Assembly (NCBI GenBank): GCA_945876155.1
Contig: CAMCMW010000040.1
Span: 1-9,009, forward strand
Reading direction: 5' to 3'
From: an uncultured Ruminococcus sp.
GTDB lineage: Bacteria > Bacillota > Clostridia > Oscillospirales > Ruminococcaceae
Length of the DNA stretch: 9,009 bases
The position numbers were made by a program, and so were the translations under genes. The stretch's first letter is position 1; each line of letters begins with the position of its first letter. Shown here piece by piece: positions 1-5,516 of the stretch. The notes beneath the pieces are model-generated. The model worked only from the letters and a program-made list of their open reading frames with translations. It ran no database searches and was not told the origin of the DNA.

Positions 1-214
1 TGCTGCTGTCAATATATGAGCTATAAACAGGCTTTTCAGACCATTTGAGTTCCTTAACCACATCTGCAACAAAACCGCCTATCATTATGAGCTGTTTCCA
101 TTCAGGCAGGTCATCGTTGATGTAACTTTTAAAGGCTTTCAGCTTCTCAATTAAACTGTTGTTTGCCTGTTTATCATAAACTACTAAAACATCTTCTCTT
201 TTAAGGTTATCCAT
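1..214 (-). CDS. Hypothetical protein, 3' end beyond window
   Basis: This frame is open from an ATG at 214 to the left edge: 71 codons, no stop. The N-terminus starts MDNLKREDVLVVYDKQ and is a mixed-charge soluble sequence; no signal peptide, membrane segment or motif I recognise. The ATG overlaps the stop codon of the preceding gene by 8 bp (ATGGATAA), and a GAGGT ribosome-binding sequence lies about 12 nt upstream inside that gene. This is the classic layout of translational coupling, so it is probably the next gene of the parA operon. I do not recognise the family. The gene call is fairly secure from the coupling and open frame; the function is unknown. Confidence 0.6.
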   Translation of the reverse strand, partial: MDNLKREDVLVVYDKQANNSLIEKLKAFKSYINDDLPEWKQLIMIGGFVADVVKELKWSEKPVYSSYIDSS

Positions 215-737
215 TATTTTTACTTACCTCATTTTTCAGCATTTCAACCTCAGCTCTGAGCTTTGAAATTTCATCAACAGCTTTTCTTGTTCCCTTACTG
301 TCTATGGGAATATCACCTATAGGGCTTGTCAATATAGGTGATTTAGCCTTTGCAAGCTGATGCAGCAGTTCCATTCTTTCATGCTTTATCTCACAAATAG
401 TCAGATCCGCTTTTATCAAAAGTTCAAAGCAAGCCCAAAGTAAATGACGTTCTGTAAAAACCTCTTTATCCTCAAAAATGTATGCCGTGATTTCTCCTGT
501 TTCTTCGTTCTCTATTGCACCCAAACCACTCAGCAGCTTTTCAACAAAGCAGTGTACTTCGTGTTCGTAGTTGAGCTGTAAAAAACATTTTTCTAATTCA
601 GCATAAGTGGTTTTACGAAAAGCTGAACTTTTGAGAAGTCCTAATGCATGGTCACTGTCTTGATTTTTAAACTTAATTACTTTCGATCCTTTTCTATCAT
701 GTACTGTTATACTCGTTTTGAGCATTGTATAGCTCAT
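207..737 (-). CDS. Hypothetical protein in the parB position (176 aa)
   Basis: The frame extends upstream to 794 inside parA, but I start it at the ATG at 737 (MSYTMLKTSI), which has a GGAGG 8 nt upstream; the longer version would need the hairpin at the parA stop to be coding. The protein is soluble. A charged middle region is followed by a helical stretch (about 95-135), a proline-rich linker (SPILTSPIGDIP, 133-144) and a C-terminal heptad-like helix (about 153-173) that could be a short coiled coil. It lies 43 bp downstream of parA, where a centromere-binding partner is usually encoded, and its stop overlaps the next gene. I see no ParB nuclease/CTPase motif and no obvious ribbon-helix-helix. 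A ParB-like role is inference from position only. Confidence 0.75.
   Translation of the reverse strand: MSYTMLKTSITVHDRKGSKVIKFKNQDSDHALGLLKSSAFRKTTYAELEKCFLQLNYEHEVHCFVEKLLSGLGAIENEETGEITAYIFEDKEVFTERHLLWACFELLIKADLTICEIKHERMELLHQLAKAKSPILTSPIGDIPIDSKGTRKAVDEISKLRAEVEMLKNEVSKNNG
312..342. repeat. Intragenic inverted repeat, 10-bp arms
   Basis: ATCACCTATA at 312-321 and TATAGGTGAT at 333-342 are perfect reverse complements separated by 11 nt. They lie inside the gene downstream of parA, in the part encoding the proline-rich linker. This could be a protein-binding site or an mRNA hairpin, or simply a consequence of the repeated Ser-Pro-Ile codons there. Confidence 0.6.
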
Positions 738-754
738 AATCATTACCTCCATTC

Positions 755-783
755 TAACTTGTGGACAGCCTGTCCACAAGTTA
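755..783. repeat. Perfect palindrome at the parA stop codon
   Basis: TAACTTGTGGACA (755-767) and TGTCCACAAGTTA (771-783) are perfect 13-bp complementary arms around a GCC loop. On the minus strand the first arm contains the parA stop codon, and the second ends 4 nt before the GGAGG (746-750) of the next gene. There is no T-run after it, so it is not a standard terminator. Reasonable readings are a partition centromere or operator, or an mRNA hairpin tuning expression of the downstream gene relative to parA. Confidence 0.85.
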
Positions 784-1563
784 ACATCTTGCAATCACTT
801 CGTCTGCCAATGCAGTATACTCTGCACCAAGCTTTGTTCTGACTGCAATTACATCTCCTGATTCTGCCGCTTTTGCCGCTTCCACACTGCGATGGATAAC
901 CGATTCAAATAAATCGTTTTTATAACGTTCAGAAAGCTTTGCAAGGGCGTTTCTGCTGATGGTCGTATTATCTGCCATAGTTGGAAGAATGCCACTCAGA
1001 CGAAGCACAGGATTGATTGTAGAGCGAATTTGCTGATACAATCCCATCAGTGAATCAAGACCGTCCATAGAAAACTTCTGAGTTTGCACTGGTATCAGCA
1101 TTTCGTCAGCTGCTGCCAAAGCGTTAATGAGCAGTACGCCCAGAGACGGCAGACAGTCAATCAAAACAAAATCATAACCATTTGTAATCTCCGGCAGAAG
1201 AATACGTTTGACAATACCCTCTCTCGCTAAAGCGTTAATCATCATCATTTCTGCATTTGCAAGGTTAATATCAGATGGTATGTAATCCAGATGATGTTTT
1301 TCATTCCGGCGAACTGCCTGACGAATCATATCTGATTTGACAGCAGATCTCATAGCTGTTTCGGAAATAAGATTTGTCATAGTCGGTTTTTCATCTCCCT
1401 GAAATCCAAGATATTCAGACAAATTTGCTTGTGGGTCTAAATCTACAAGTAAGACTTTCTTCCCTTTTCCTGACAGAGCAGCAGCGAGATTAAATGCAGT
1501 AGTGGTTTTACCGACGCCGCCTTTCTGATTGCTGATTGTGATAATTCTTGTCATGAGAATCAC
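781..1563 (-). CDS. parA: ParA/Soj-family partition ATPase
   Basis: A deviant Walker A box KGGVGKTT sits at residues 14-21 with both lysines, followed by [13 protein letters not shown] (37-49, with D41 and D43) and a Walker B/switch region [11 protein letters not shown] around D136. These are the hallmarks of ParA ATPases, which bind DNA nonspecifically as ATP dimers and move or position a partner-bound DNA cargo. At 260 aa, with no N-terminal HTH extension, it resembles Soj-type and small plasmid ParAs. The start is either GTG at 1563 (SD AAAGGA) or ATG at 1554 ([17 protein letters not shown] about 8 nt upstream); the ATG is equally plausible and gives the usual ParA N-terminus. Unknown genes lie on both sides, and no recognisable ParB is present. 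On an integrative element its likely job is maintenance of the excised circle, which is inference. Confidence 0.95.
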   Translation of the reverse strand: MILMTRIITISNQKGGVGKTTTAFNLAAALSGKGKKVLLVDLDPQANLSEYLGFQGDEKPTMTNLISETAMRSAVKSDMIRQAVRRNEKHHLDYIPSDINLANAEMMMINALAREGIVKRILLPEITNGYDFVLIDCLPSLGVLLINALAAADEMLIPVQTQKFSMDGLDSLMGLYQQIRSTINPVLRLSGILPTMADNTTISRNALAKLSERYKNDLFESVIHRSVEAAKAAESGDVIAVRTKLGAEYTALADEVIARC

Positions 1564-1583
1564 TCTCTTTCCTTTTTGTTATC

Positions 1584-1611
1584 ATTCACCAACTATAAAT
1601 CATTGATGAAT
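1584..1611. promoter_or_regulatory. Imperfect dyad upstream of parA
   Basis: ATTCACCAA (1584-1592) and TTGATGAAT (1603-1611) are complementary except for one position, which is a G-U pair in RNA. They lie 21-48 bp upstream of the parA GTG. ParA-type operons are often autoregulated, so an operator is possible, but I see no convincing promoter between the upstream repeat and parA. Confidence 0.3.
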
Positions 1612-1675
1612 TATTACGGCGGGGCTTGTGACCGCTCTTAGCCGCATTACCGGAACGCTCTGACCGTTCCGTCAC
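1586..1675 (-). CDS. Candidate microprotein encoded by repeat copy 1 (29 aa)
   Basis: Within and beyond the 77-bp repeat a frame opens with GTG (1675) and runs 29 codons to TGA. It begins VTERSERSGNAAKSG, continues HKPRRNNSS, and is strongly basic. The same frame in copy 2 gives nearly the same peptide: of four codon differences over the first 24 codons, two are silent third-position changes and two are first-position (N/D and S/P). No Shine-Dalgarno precedes the GTG, but the stop of the upstream gene lies 10 nt before it, so reinitiation is possible. It may equally be a chance frame in an RNA or DNA element. Confidence 0.25.
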   Translation of the reverse strand: MTERSERSGNAAKSGHKPRRNNSSMIYSW

Positions 1676-1684
1676 TCTGCTTAT
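1608..1684. repeat. 77-bp GC-rich intergenic repeat, copy 1
   Basis: This is nearly identical to 2126-2202, with two differences (1615 and 1619), and starts 2 nt after the stop of the 112-aa gene. The invariant core is about 60% GC in an AT-rich region. It contains CGGAACG-7 nt-CGTTCCG (7-bp hairpin arms) and GTGAC/GTCAC outer arms. No T-run follows it, so it is not a simple terminator. It could be a mobile or cassette-type repeat, an RNA-processing element, or part of a small coding sequence. Confidence 0.9.
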
Positions 1685-1685
1685 G

Positions 1686-2024
1686 TTAATTCTCAGCGAA
1701 AAATCTTTGCCATTGCTTCGTTTTAATCACTCCACCAGAAACACCTTTGGCTTTCTTCAGTTGATTTGGTGTATAAGAGAAAATGCCATCGTTATTTATG
1801 ATAAGTATTTTCTTGAAATGACCTGCCCTGTAGAAAAATAACGAAGCGTTTCTGCGTTCCAGATAATACAAACCGTCGTCAATTTTTCCTTCATTGAGAT
1901 TGACTTCAATTCTTTCGCCGTCCATAAGACAAATAATGTCCAATAAGGCTACATATTTACTCAGGAGTGGTTTGTATAAGCTTTCATAAAAGTCATCTCT
2001 CATAAATTCCTTTATAGTTCTCAT
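1686..2024 (-). CDS. Hypothetical protein between the two 77-bp repeats (112 aa)
   Basis: I place the start at the ATG at 2024 (MRTIKEFMRDDF) because GAGGAG lies 10 nt upstream; an in-frame ATG at 2042 would place that sequence inside the gene. The protein is soluble with mixed charge. It opens with an acidic/aromatic helix (RDDFYESLYKPLLSKY), and a basic C-terminal half (HFKKILIINNDGIFSY, then KKAKG and KTKQWQRFF) could contact nucleic acid. I recognise no family. A copy of the repeat lies just past its stop and another lies upstream, so gene plus repeat form a 518-bp unit that could be lost or duplicated by recombination. It is probably transcribed from the promoter at 2482-2510. Confidence 0.75.
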   Translation of the reverse strand: MRTIKEFMRDDFYESLYKPLLSKYVALLDIICLMDGERIEVNLNEGKIDDGLYYLERRNASLFFYRAGHFKKILIINNDGIFSYTPNQLKKAKGVSGGVIKTKQWQRFFAEN

Positions 2025-2048
2025 GTTATTTATACTCCTCATTCTTTA

Positions 2049-2078
2049 TTAATTTGCCATTGATATAATTTTACACAT
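2049..2078 (-). CDS. Possible 9-codon leader peptide
   Basis: ATG at 2078 follows a strong AAAGGAG (2088-2094) with 9-nt spacing and encodes MCKIISMAN before TAA at 2049. It ends 24 nt before the start of the 112-aa gene. The good ribosome-binding site makes translation likely, but it may be only the remnant of an older gene start. Confidence 0.25.
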   Translation of the reverse strand: MCKIISMAN

Positions 2079-2193
2079 GATTTTTATCTCCTTTGTTTTT
2101 ATTGTTATTTGAGTTCGCCATTGGCGAATTATCACGACGGGGCTTGTGACCGCTCTTAGCCGCATTACCGGAACGCTCTGACCGTTCCGTCAC
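2071..2193 (-). CDS. Candidate microprotein encoded by repeat copy 2 (40 aa)
   Basis: The same frame as in copy 1 opens at GTG 2193, five nt after the TAA of the 82-aa gene, and runs 40 codons to TAA at 2071. The N-terminal 24 residues match copy 1 except N21D and S24P; the tail is Asn/Lys-rich (MANSNNNKNKGDKNHV). The calculated character is very basic and hydrophilic, suggesting nucleic-acid or ribosome binding if made. It lacks its own Shine-Dalgarno. The spacing after the upstream stop would suit termination-reinitiation. Confidence 0.3.
   Translation of the reverse strand: MTERSERSGNAAKSGHKPRRDNSPMANSNNNKNKGDKNHV
2114..2128. repeat. Short palindrome next to repeat copy 2
   Basis: TTCGCCA-T-TGGCGAA is a perfect 7-bp-arm dyad overlapping the left end of repeat copy 2. 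The equivalent place beside copy 1 has a weaker dyad (TCAT-TG-ATGA), so the architecture but not the sequence is shared. Confidence 0.6.
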
Positions 2194-2202
2194 TCTGCTT
2201 AT
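2126..2202. repeat. 77-bp GC-rich intergenic repeat, copy 2
   Basis: This matches 1608-1684 at 75 of 77 positions, offset 518 bp, in the same orientation. Here the repeat overlaps the stop codon of the 82-aa gene by four bases, whereas copy 1 begins after its gene's stop. The repeat therefore moved or was duplicated as a unit independent of the adjoining reading frames. It has the same internal CGGAACG/CGTTCCG hairpin. Confidence 0.9.
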
Positions 2203-2447
2203 AATACAACCTTTTTTGTAGCATGGAACATTTCAAGATAAAGAGTACTGTACTGATATATAAGTGTGTATTCATCTTCACCGTCATTATCAAAGCCTTC
2301 CAGAACACGTTTACAGCTGTATGTTATTTTTGAATTAGCTGCTTTTCGGCAGTATTCTTCACACAGTTCCTTTACCTCATCAAAATTCTGTGCATATCCG
2401 ATTATTTCATATCCTCTGTGAACAGCATAAAGTGCAATTGCTTTCAT
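2199..2447 (-). CDS. Hypothetical small protein, first gene of the parA operon (82 aa)
   Basis: The ATG at 2447 is preceded by GGAGG with 7-nt spacing, and a near-perfect promoter lies 35-63 bp upstream, so expression is well supported. The protein begins MKAIALYAVHRGYEI, has an acidic helix (FDEVKELCEEYCRKA, about 22-36) with two cysteines, an acidic linker (DNDGEDE) and a tyrosine-rich C-terminal strand region. No signal or membrane segment is present. I recognise no family. Its position at the head of the operon, directly divergent from the zinc-ribbon/RHH gene, would fit a small regulatory or accessory protein of the element, but that is inference. Confidence 0.8.
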   Translation of the reverse strand: MKAIALYAVHRGYEIIGYAQNFDEVKELCEEYCRKAANSKITYSCKRVLEGFDNDGEDEYTLIYQYSTLYLEMFHATKKVVL

Positions 2448-2481
2448 TATTTTACCTCCGTTAGTGTTTTACTGTAATTAT

Positions 2482-2510
2482 ATTATATCAAAGGTTGGTG
2501 CTAATGTCAA
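2482..2510 (-). promoter_or_regulatory. Consensus sigma-A promoter for the parA operon
   Basis: On the minus strand, TTGACA (2505-2510), a 17-nt spacer and TATAAT (2482-2487) match the vegetative consensus at all twelve positions. It reads into the 82-aa gene and is likely the main promoter for the genes down to parA and beyond. Confidence 0.9.
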
Positions 2511-2598
2511 GGTATAATAAATAGCTTTGTAAATTATTCCAATTATTGTGTATTTTTATATGGTTTTATGCACGTTTCTTACAAATAATAAATGTAAT

Positions 2599-2627
2599 TT
2601 GACTTCATTGCTAAAGTGTGATATAAT
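2599..2627 (+). promoter_or_regulatory. Sigma-A promoter for the zinc-ribbon gene
   Basis: TTGACT (2599-2604), a 17-nt spacer and TATAAT (2622-2627) preceded by TGA (extended -10). A small dyad TTACA-9 nt-TGTAA (2579-2597) ends one base before the -35 and could be an operator. It is divergent from the promoter at 2482-2510, about 90 bp away. Confidence 0.88.
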
Positions 2628-2671
2628 AAATTAACATCAATTTTAGATATAACAAGCATAGGGAGAAGCTT

Positions 2672-3160
2672 ATGGAAAAAATAATGATATGTCAGTCTTG
2701 TGGAAAAGAATGTGAAAGAACGTCAAATGTACAGAAATACTGTGAAGAATGCAGAATAAAAAAACAGGTCGAAAGAAATTCTGCCTATAGAAAAAGAAAA
2801 GAAGATGGAACTGTCAGCGGTCTGGGTACAAAAGCTGTTTGTCCTGCCTGCGGAAGTACTTTTGAAAAAAATTCAGGCAACCAAAATCTTTGTTCCGATT
2901 GTGTACGTAAAGGTGTTACATTAAAACAAAGAAAGCTGTCTGAACTTCCGGAGAATGAAAAACACGAAATATATTTAAAAAATACGCAGATTCAAAATAA
3001 GCTTTATGACAGAATATCTGTGTATATTCCTAAAGGAAAAAAAGAGCAGCTGCAGGAGCTTTCAAACGCTTTTGAAATGAGCCTGAACTCCTTTGTAAAT
3101 CAGGCAATTGAGCTTTATGAGCAACAGCTCCGCTCAGAGCTTGAGACCAACAAAAAGTAA
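2672..3160 (+). CDS. Double zinc-ribbon / ribbon-helix-helix-like DNA-binding protein
   Basis: Two cysteine clusters with identical spacing, C7/C10-x13-C24/C27 and C57/C60-x13-C74/C77, form tandem zinc-ribbon-like modules. They are joined by a very basic linker (RKRKEDG, 40-46). The C-terminal part, about 112-151 (YDRISVYIPKGKKEQLQEL then a SLNSFVNQAIELY helix), has the strand-helix-helix pattern of CopG/Arc-like RHH domains. The start at 2672 has GGGAGA 5 nt upstream and its own promoter and terminator. I read it as a DNA-binding regulator or relaxosome-associated factor of the element. The domain reading is pattern-based and the zinc binding is inferred. The pairing of two ribbons with an RHH tail is unusual. 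It is transcribed towards the mob operon and away from parA. Confidence 0.85.
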   Translation: MEKIMICQSCGKECERTSNVQKYCEECRIKKQVERNSAYRKRKEDGTVSGLGTKAVCPACGSTFEKNSGNQNLCSDCVRKGVTLKQRKLSELPENEKHEIYLKNTQIQNKLYDRISVYIPKGKKEQLQELSNAFEMSLNSFVNQAIELYEQQLRSELETNKK

Positions 3161-3171
3161 ATACTTGTACG

Positions 3172-3200
3172 GCACAGGTTATCAATGCCTGTGCTTTTTT
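3172..3200 (+). terminator. Rho-independent terminator
   Basis: GCACAGG (3172-3178), a 9-nt loop, CCTGTGC (3188-3194) and six T residues, starting 12 nt after the stop of the zinc-ribbon gene. It lies in the 55-bp gap between this gene and the convergent relaxase gene. On the other strand there is no T-run, so the relaxase message would run through it. Confidence 0.92.
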
Positions 3201-3215
3201 CTTTTCAGCCAGCCT

Positions 3216-4607
3216 TTATTCCAGATCGTTCTTTTTCTTTTGCTTATGAATATTGTGCTGACTGCGGAAATAATCATCAATTGCCTGACGTGCATAATCA
3301 ATGTCTTTCAGTTCTGCTTTTACCTCTTTATATTCAGCATTGGATTTATCACGCTTTGCTATCATTTCATTTCTATTTTTGACAAGCGTTTCTTCACTTG
3401 GTATTTTGCCGTCAGGGTATTTTTCTTTAAGCTTTGTTCCGGCAGTTTTGTATTTGTCAATTTCATCAGAAAATTTTTCAGCATAGCTTTTCTTTTTTCT
3501 ATCCGGTAAATTTTTCATTTGCTGTATAATTGGTTTGTGCTTTTGAAAAATACGCAAAGCTTCAATCGTTTCTGAAACCGAGTTAATTTCCTTTTGCAGT
3601 GAGTTCAATTCCTCAACCAGTTCCGCACGGTGCATTGAAGCTGAAATTGCTGCCGATTTAACCTTATCTGTGCTTTCAATATTGTATTGCGTAAGGATAT
3701 TAATTACTCTGGATGCTTCTTTCATATTCTGAATATCTGCCCATCGTTCCAGACCTTTTGATTCCTGAAATTTTTCATTACTGGTATCAATAATTTTTGT
3801 TTTGGGCTTATATGCAATTGCCGTTTCTCTATGTCGTTTGAAGTTTTCAATACGCTTTTTTATTTGAGGAGTTTCATAATACCAGCCTAATATTTTTGCA
3901 CGGGTAAATTTTTCTTGCCCATCCATACGAAATTTCAAATCAATTTTATGGTCTGGATTATAAACAACCTTGATATTGTTCTCTCGGCATTTTTCTAAAA
4001 AATCTTCAAAGCTGTCACTGCGCATAATCTGACAGTCTATTTCATATTTGAGTTTTGTTTTCCACGAAAGTCCCTTTTTATCCTGCGACCATTCATACCA
4101 TTTCTGACCTTTTCCGAGTTCGGGATTTTCAATTACGGAAAGATTATGTTCTCTGCATAATTCATCGCTTATGTTGCGGATTTTTTCAAATAAAAGATTT
4201 TGCTTTCCTCTGTCGGACAGATAATTCAGAGTTAGTCCGTTAATCATATTTACATTATTAACGATGATGTGATTATGAATATGCTGCTTATCTGTATGAG
4301 TGGCAATTACAAACTGATATTCACCCTTGAAAAGTTTTTCGCAAAGCTCTAATCCTATACGCATAGCTTCTTCCGGAGTAGTTTCGCCGGGTGCAAAATT
4401 CTGATGAATGTGCCGTGCAAGAACGGTACTTCTGCCCGTTCCGAGTTTATTCCGGACATTATCAAACATAACAGCTGCTTCCTTTGGGTCATTGGAACAA
4501 GCATAATTTGCAACGAAAAAACCTTTATCAGTTTTTTCAGGATTTATAATATACTCTAAAGCTGCTGCTTGCGTAGAGTAGATTGAATGGACAGAAGTTG
4601 TTGCCAT
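3216..4607 (-). CDS. MOBP-like relaxase / mobilization nuclease
   Basis: This 463-aa protein has the relaxase domain in its first half. The histidine motif HTDKQHIHNH (104-113) supplies the metal-binding residues H104/D106, H109, H111 and H113, and N-terminal tyrosines (Y10, Y19) are candidates for the nucleophile that cuts one strand at oriT and stays attached to the 5' end. ARHIHQNFAPGE (64-75) and DRGKQNLLFEKI are further family-like motifs. The C-terminal third is Lys/Glu-rich and probably coiled-coil (about 335-450), typical of helicase- or coupling-protein-contacting tails. The start at 4607 has AGAGG 10 nt upstream and overlaps the preceding gene by 52 bp, so they are co-translated. 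There are no internal stops and the length is normal. It needs a type IV coupling system, none of which is in this window. Confidence 0.93.
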   Translation of the reverse strand: MATTSVHSIYSTQAAALEYIINPEKTDKGFFVANYACSNDPKEAAVMFDNVRNKLGTGRSTVLARHIHQNFAPGETTPEEAMRIGLELCEKLFKGEYQFVIATHTDKQHIHNHIIVNNVNMINGLTLNYLSDRGKQNLLFEKIRNISDELCREHNLSVIENPELGKGQKWYEWSQDKKGLSWKTKLKYEIDCQIMRSDSFEDFLEKCRENNIKVVYNPDHKIDLKFRMDGQEKFTRAKILGWYYETPQIKKRIENFKRHRETAIAYKPKTKIIDTSNEKFQESKGLERWADIQNMKEASRVINILTQYNIESTDKVKSAAISASMHRAELVEELNSLQKEINSVSETIEALRIFQKHKPIIQQMKNLPDRKKKSYAEKFSDEIDKYKTAGTKLKEKYPDGKIPSEETLVKNRNEMIAKRDKSNAEYKEVKAELKDIDYARQAIDDYFRSQHNIHKQKKKNDLE

Positions 4608-4885
4608 ACCATGTTTACCTCTCTTTCAATTTCCTGAAAAGTTTCTTTATTTAAACTAATTCCGGCAGATAAAACACTGAGTTTATGGGAAATATCCGAA
4701 AGCAGTAAATTAATATTTTTCAATTCTTCATCACTGTTCTGAATCAGCATATCATTGACAATTGCCTGTCTGAAAAATTCACTGATAGAACTACAGCTTG
4801 ATTGTATATAACGCATTTCAATAAGTTTACTTTCTTCCTCGTTTGCAAGAAAACGATACATTTTTGTTCTCTTATCTTTTTTCAT
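4556..4885 (-). CDS. Second small mobilization accessory protein, RHH-like (109 aa)
   Basis: The chosen start is the ATG at 4885 (MKKDKRTKMYRFL), with AAAGG 9 nt upstream; a TTG at 4909 would lengthen it by eight residues but places the ribosome-binding site inside the gene. The N-terminal 55 residues (KMYRFLANEEESKLIE, then SISEFFRQAIVNDML) fit a strand-helix-helix DNA-binding fold like MobC. The remainder is helical (LLLSDISHKLSVLSAG, EIEREVNMVW). It lies between mobC and the relaxase gene and overlaps the latter, so it is very likely a relaxosome component. It starts 20 nt after the mobC stop. I do not recognise a specific named family. Confidence 0.8.
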   Translation of the reverse strand: MKKDKRTKMYRFLANEEESKLIEMRYIQSSCSSISEFFRQAIVNDMLIQNSDEELKNINLLLSDISHKLSVLSAGISLNKETFQEIEREVNMVWQQLLSIQSTLRKQQL

Positions 4886-4905
4886 ATGATAATTCCTTTC
4901 TCCTA

Positions 4906-5244
4906 TCAAAAATGAATTTCTGAAATTTTTTCCTGTAATGCACAGAGCTGTTTTTGCATTTCGTCAGCACACTTTTTCAGTTCATTTATATCCTCTGAAT
5001 AAATGCGGTTTGAAGAATGATAACGCATAGCTATCTGATTGATATTATTAGCTGCTCCGCTGACAGATTTATATATTTTCAGCAGCACTTCTTCAGGAAA
5101 ATTCACGCCTACTCCGTACAATGTCATTCTGCGAATAAATGCGCTCATACTTCTGCAATGTGCAAGTTGGCATTTGTGTTTTATCACTGCAAGTTCTTCT
5201 GCGGTCACTCGAAATTTCAGGTTATATCTTCTGTTGTTTTCCAT
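4906..5244 (-). CDS. mobC: MobC-like relaxosome protein
   Basis: At 112 aa with an N-terminal RHH pattern (RYNLKFRVTAEEL, 6-18, then SMSAFIRRMTLYG, 32-44), it contains the MobC signature region SGAANNINQIAMRY (62-75, equivalent to the common N-L-N-Q-I-A element). MobC proteins bind near oriT, help melt the strand and recruit the relaxase. The start at 5244 has AGAGGA 6 nt upstream. It is the first gene of a three-gene operon (mobC, second RHH protein, relaxase), and it faces the hairpin-rich region where oriT would be expected. No convincing promoter is visible; a TCGCCG/CGGCGA dyad lies 43-60 bp upstream and could mediate autoregulation. Confidence 0.85.
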   Translation of the reverse strand: MENNRRYNLKFRVTAEELAVIKHKCQLAHCRSMSAFIRRMTLYGVGVNFPEEVLLKIYKSVSGAANNINQIAMRYHSSNRIYSEDINELKKCADEMQKQLCALQEKISEIHF

Positions 5245-5286
5245 AATTTCCTCTTGATGTTTTCACAATTTAAACATATAATTTTC

Positions 5287-5310
5287 TCGCCGTTTAATCG
5301 GCGATTTTTA
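5287..5310 (+). repeat. Inverted repeat with T-rich tail upstream of mobC
   Basis: TCGCCG-tttaat-CGGCGA (5287-5304) is followed by TTTTTA on the plus strand. It could act as a weak plus-strand terminator shielding the mob operon from antisense transcription, or as an operator dyad for the mob promoter. It begins a longer run of hairpins. Confidence 0.55.
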
Positions 5311-5382
5311 TTTTAGTTATGCTTTGCAAAACTAAAGTTTTGCCGAAAGGCAATTTGGGGTCTTAGGGGTTTTCCCCTAACA

Positions 5383-5440
5383 AGCAAGCCCTGATTTTTT
5401 CAGGGCGGTGACATTTGTCCCACAAATGTCGATGCTTGCT
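5383..5440. repeat. Cloverleaf-like nested inverted repeats
   Basis: Outer arms AGCAAGC (5383-5389) and GCTTGCT (5434-5440) enclose two perfect hairpins: GCCCTGA-5 nt-TCAGGGC (5388-5406) and GACATTTGT-ccc-ACAAATGTC (5410-5430). As single-stranded DNA this can fold into a three-way junction. Such structures are recognised by relaxases or by recombinases and replication initiators; which applies here is not shown by the sequence. Confidence 0.75.
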
Positions 5441-5500
5441 ATTCTGGAAAACCGCCTTTTGCGGTTTGTAGAATATTCGCAGTGCTGCTGCACTGCTTCT

Positions 5501-5516
5501 TTCATGTATACATGAA
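5501..5516. repeat. 16-bp perfect palindrome
   Basis: TTCATGTATACATGAA is fully self-complementary with no spacer, the form expected of a site for a symmetric dimeric DNA-binding protein. It is the only zero-spacer palindrome of this size in the hairpin region. Confidence 0.75.

Noticed and set aside
1608..2202. Integron-like cassette (gene followed by attC-type site)
   Set aside because: The gene-repeat-gene-repeat layout suggested it, but I find no RYYYAAC/GTTRRRY core sites in the repeat and no tyrosine integrase in the window.
3108..3509. Long plus-strand frame across the end of the relaxase gene
   Set aside because: Antisense to the relaxase, no ribosome-binding site, begins inside the zinc-ribbon gene; its hydrophobic Phe-rich product is typical of the reverse frame of Lys/Glu-rich coiled-coil sequence.
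5017..5316. Plus-strand frames opposite mobC
   Set aside because: Antisense to a clear MobC-family gene and lacking start signals.
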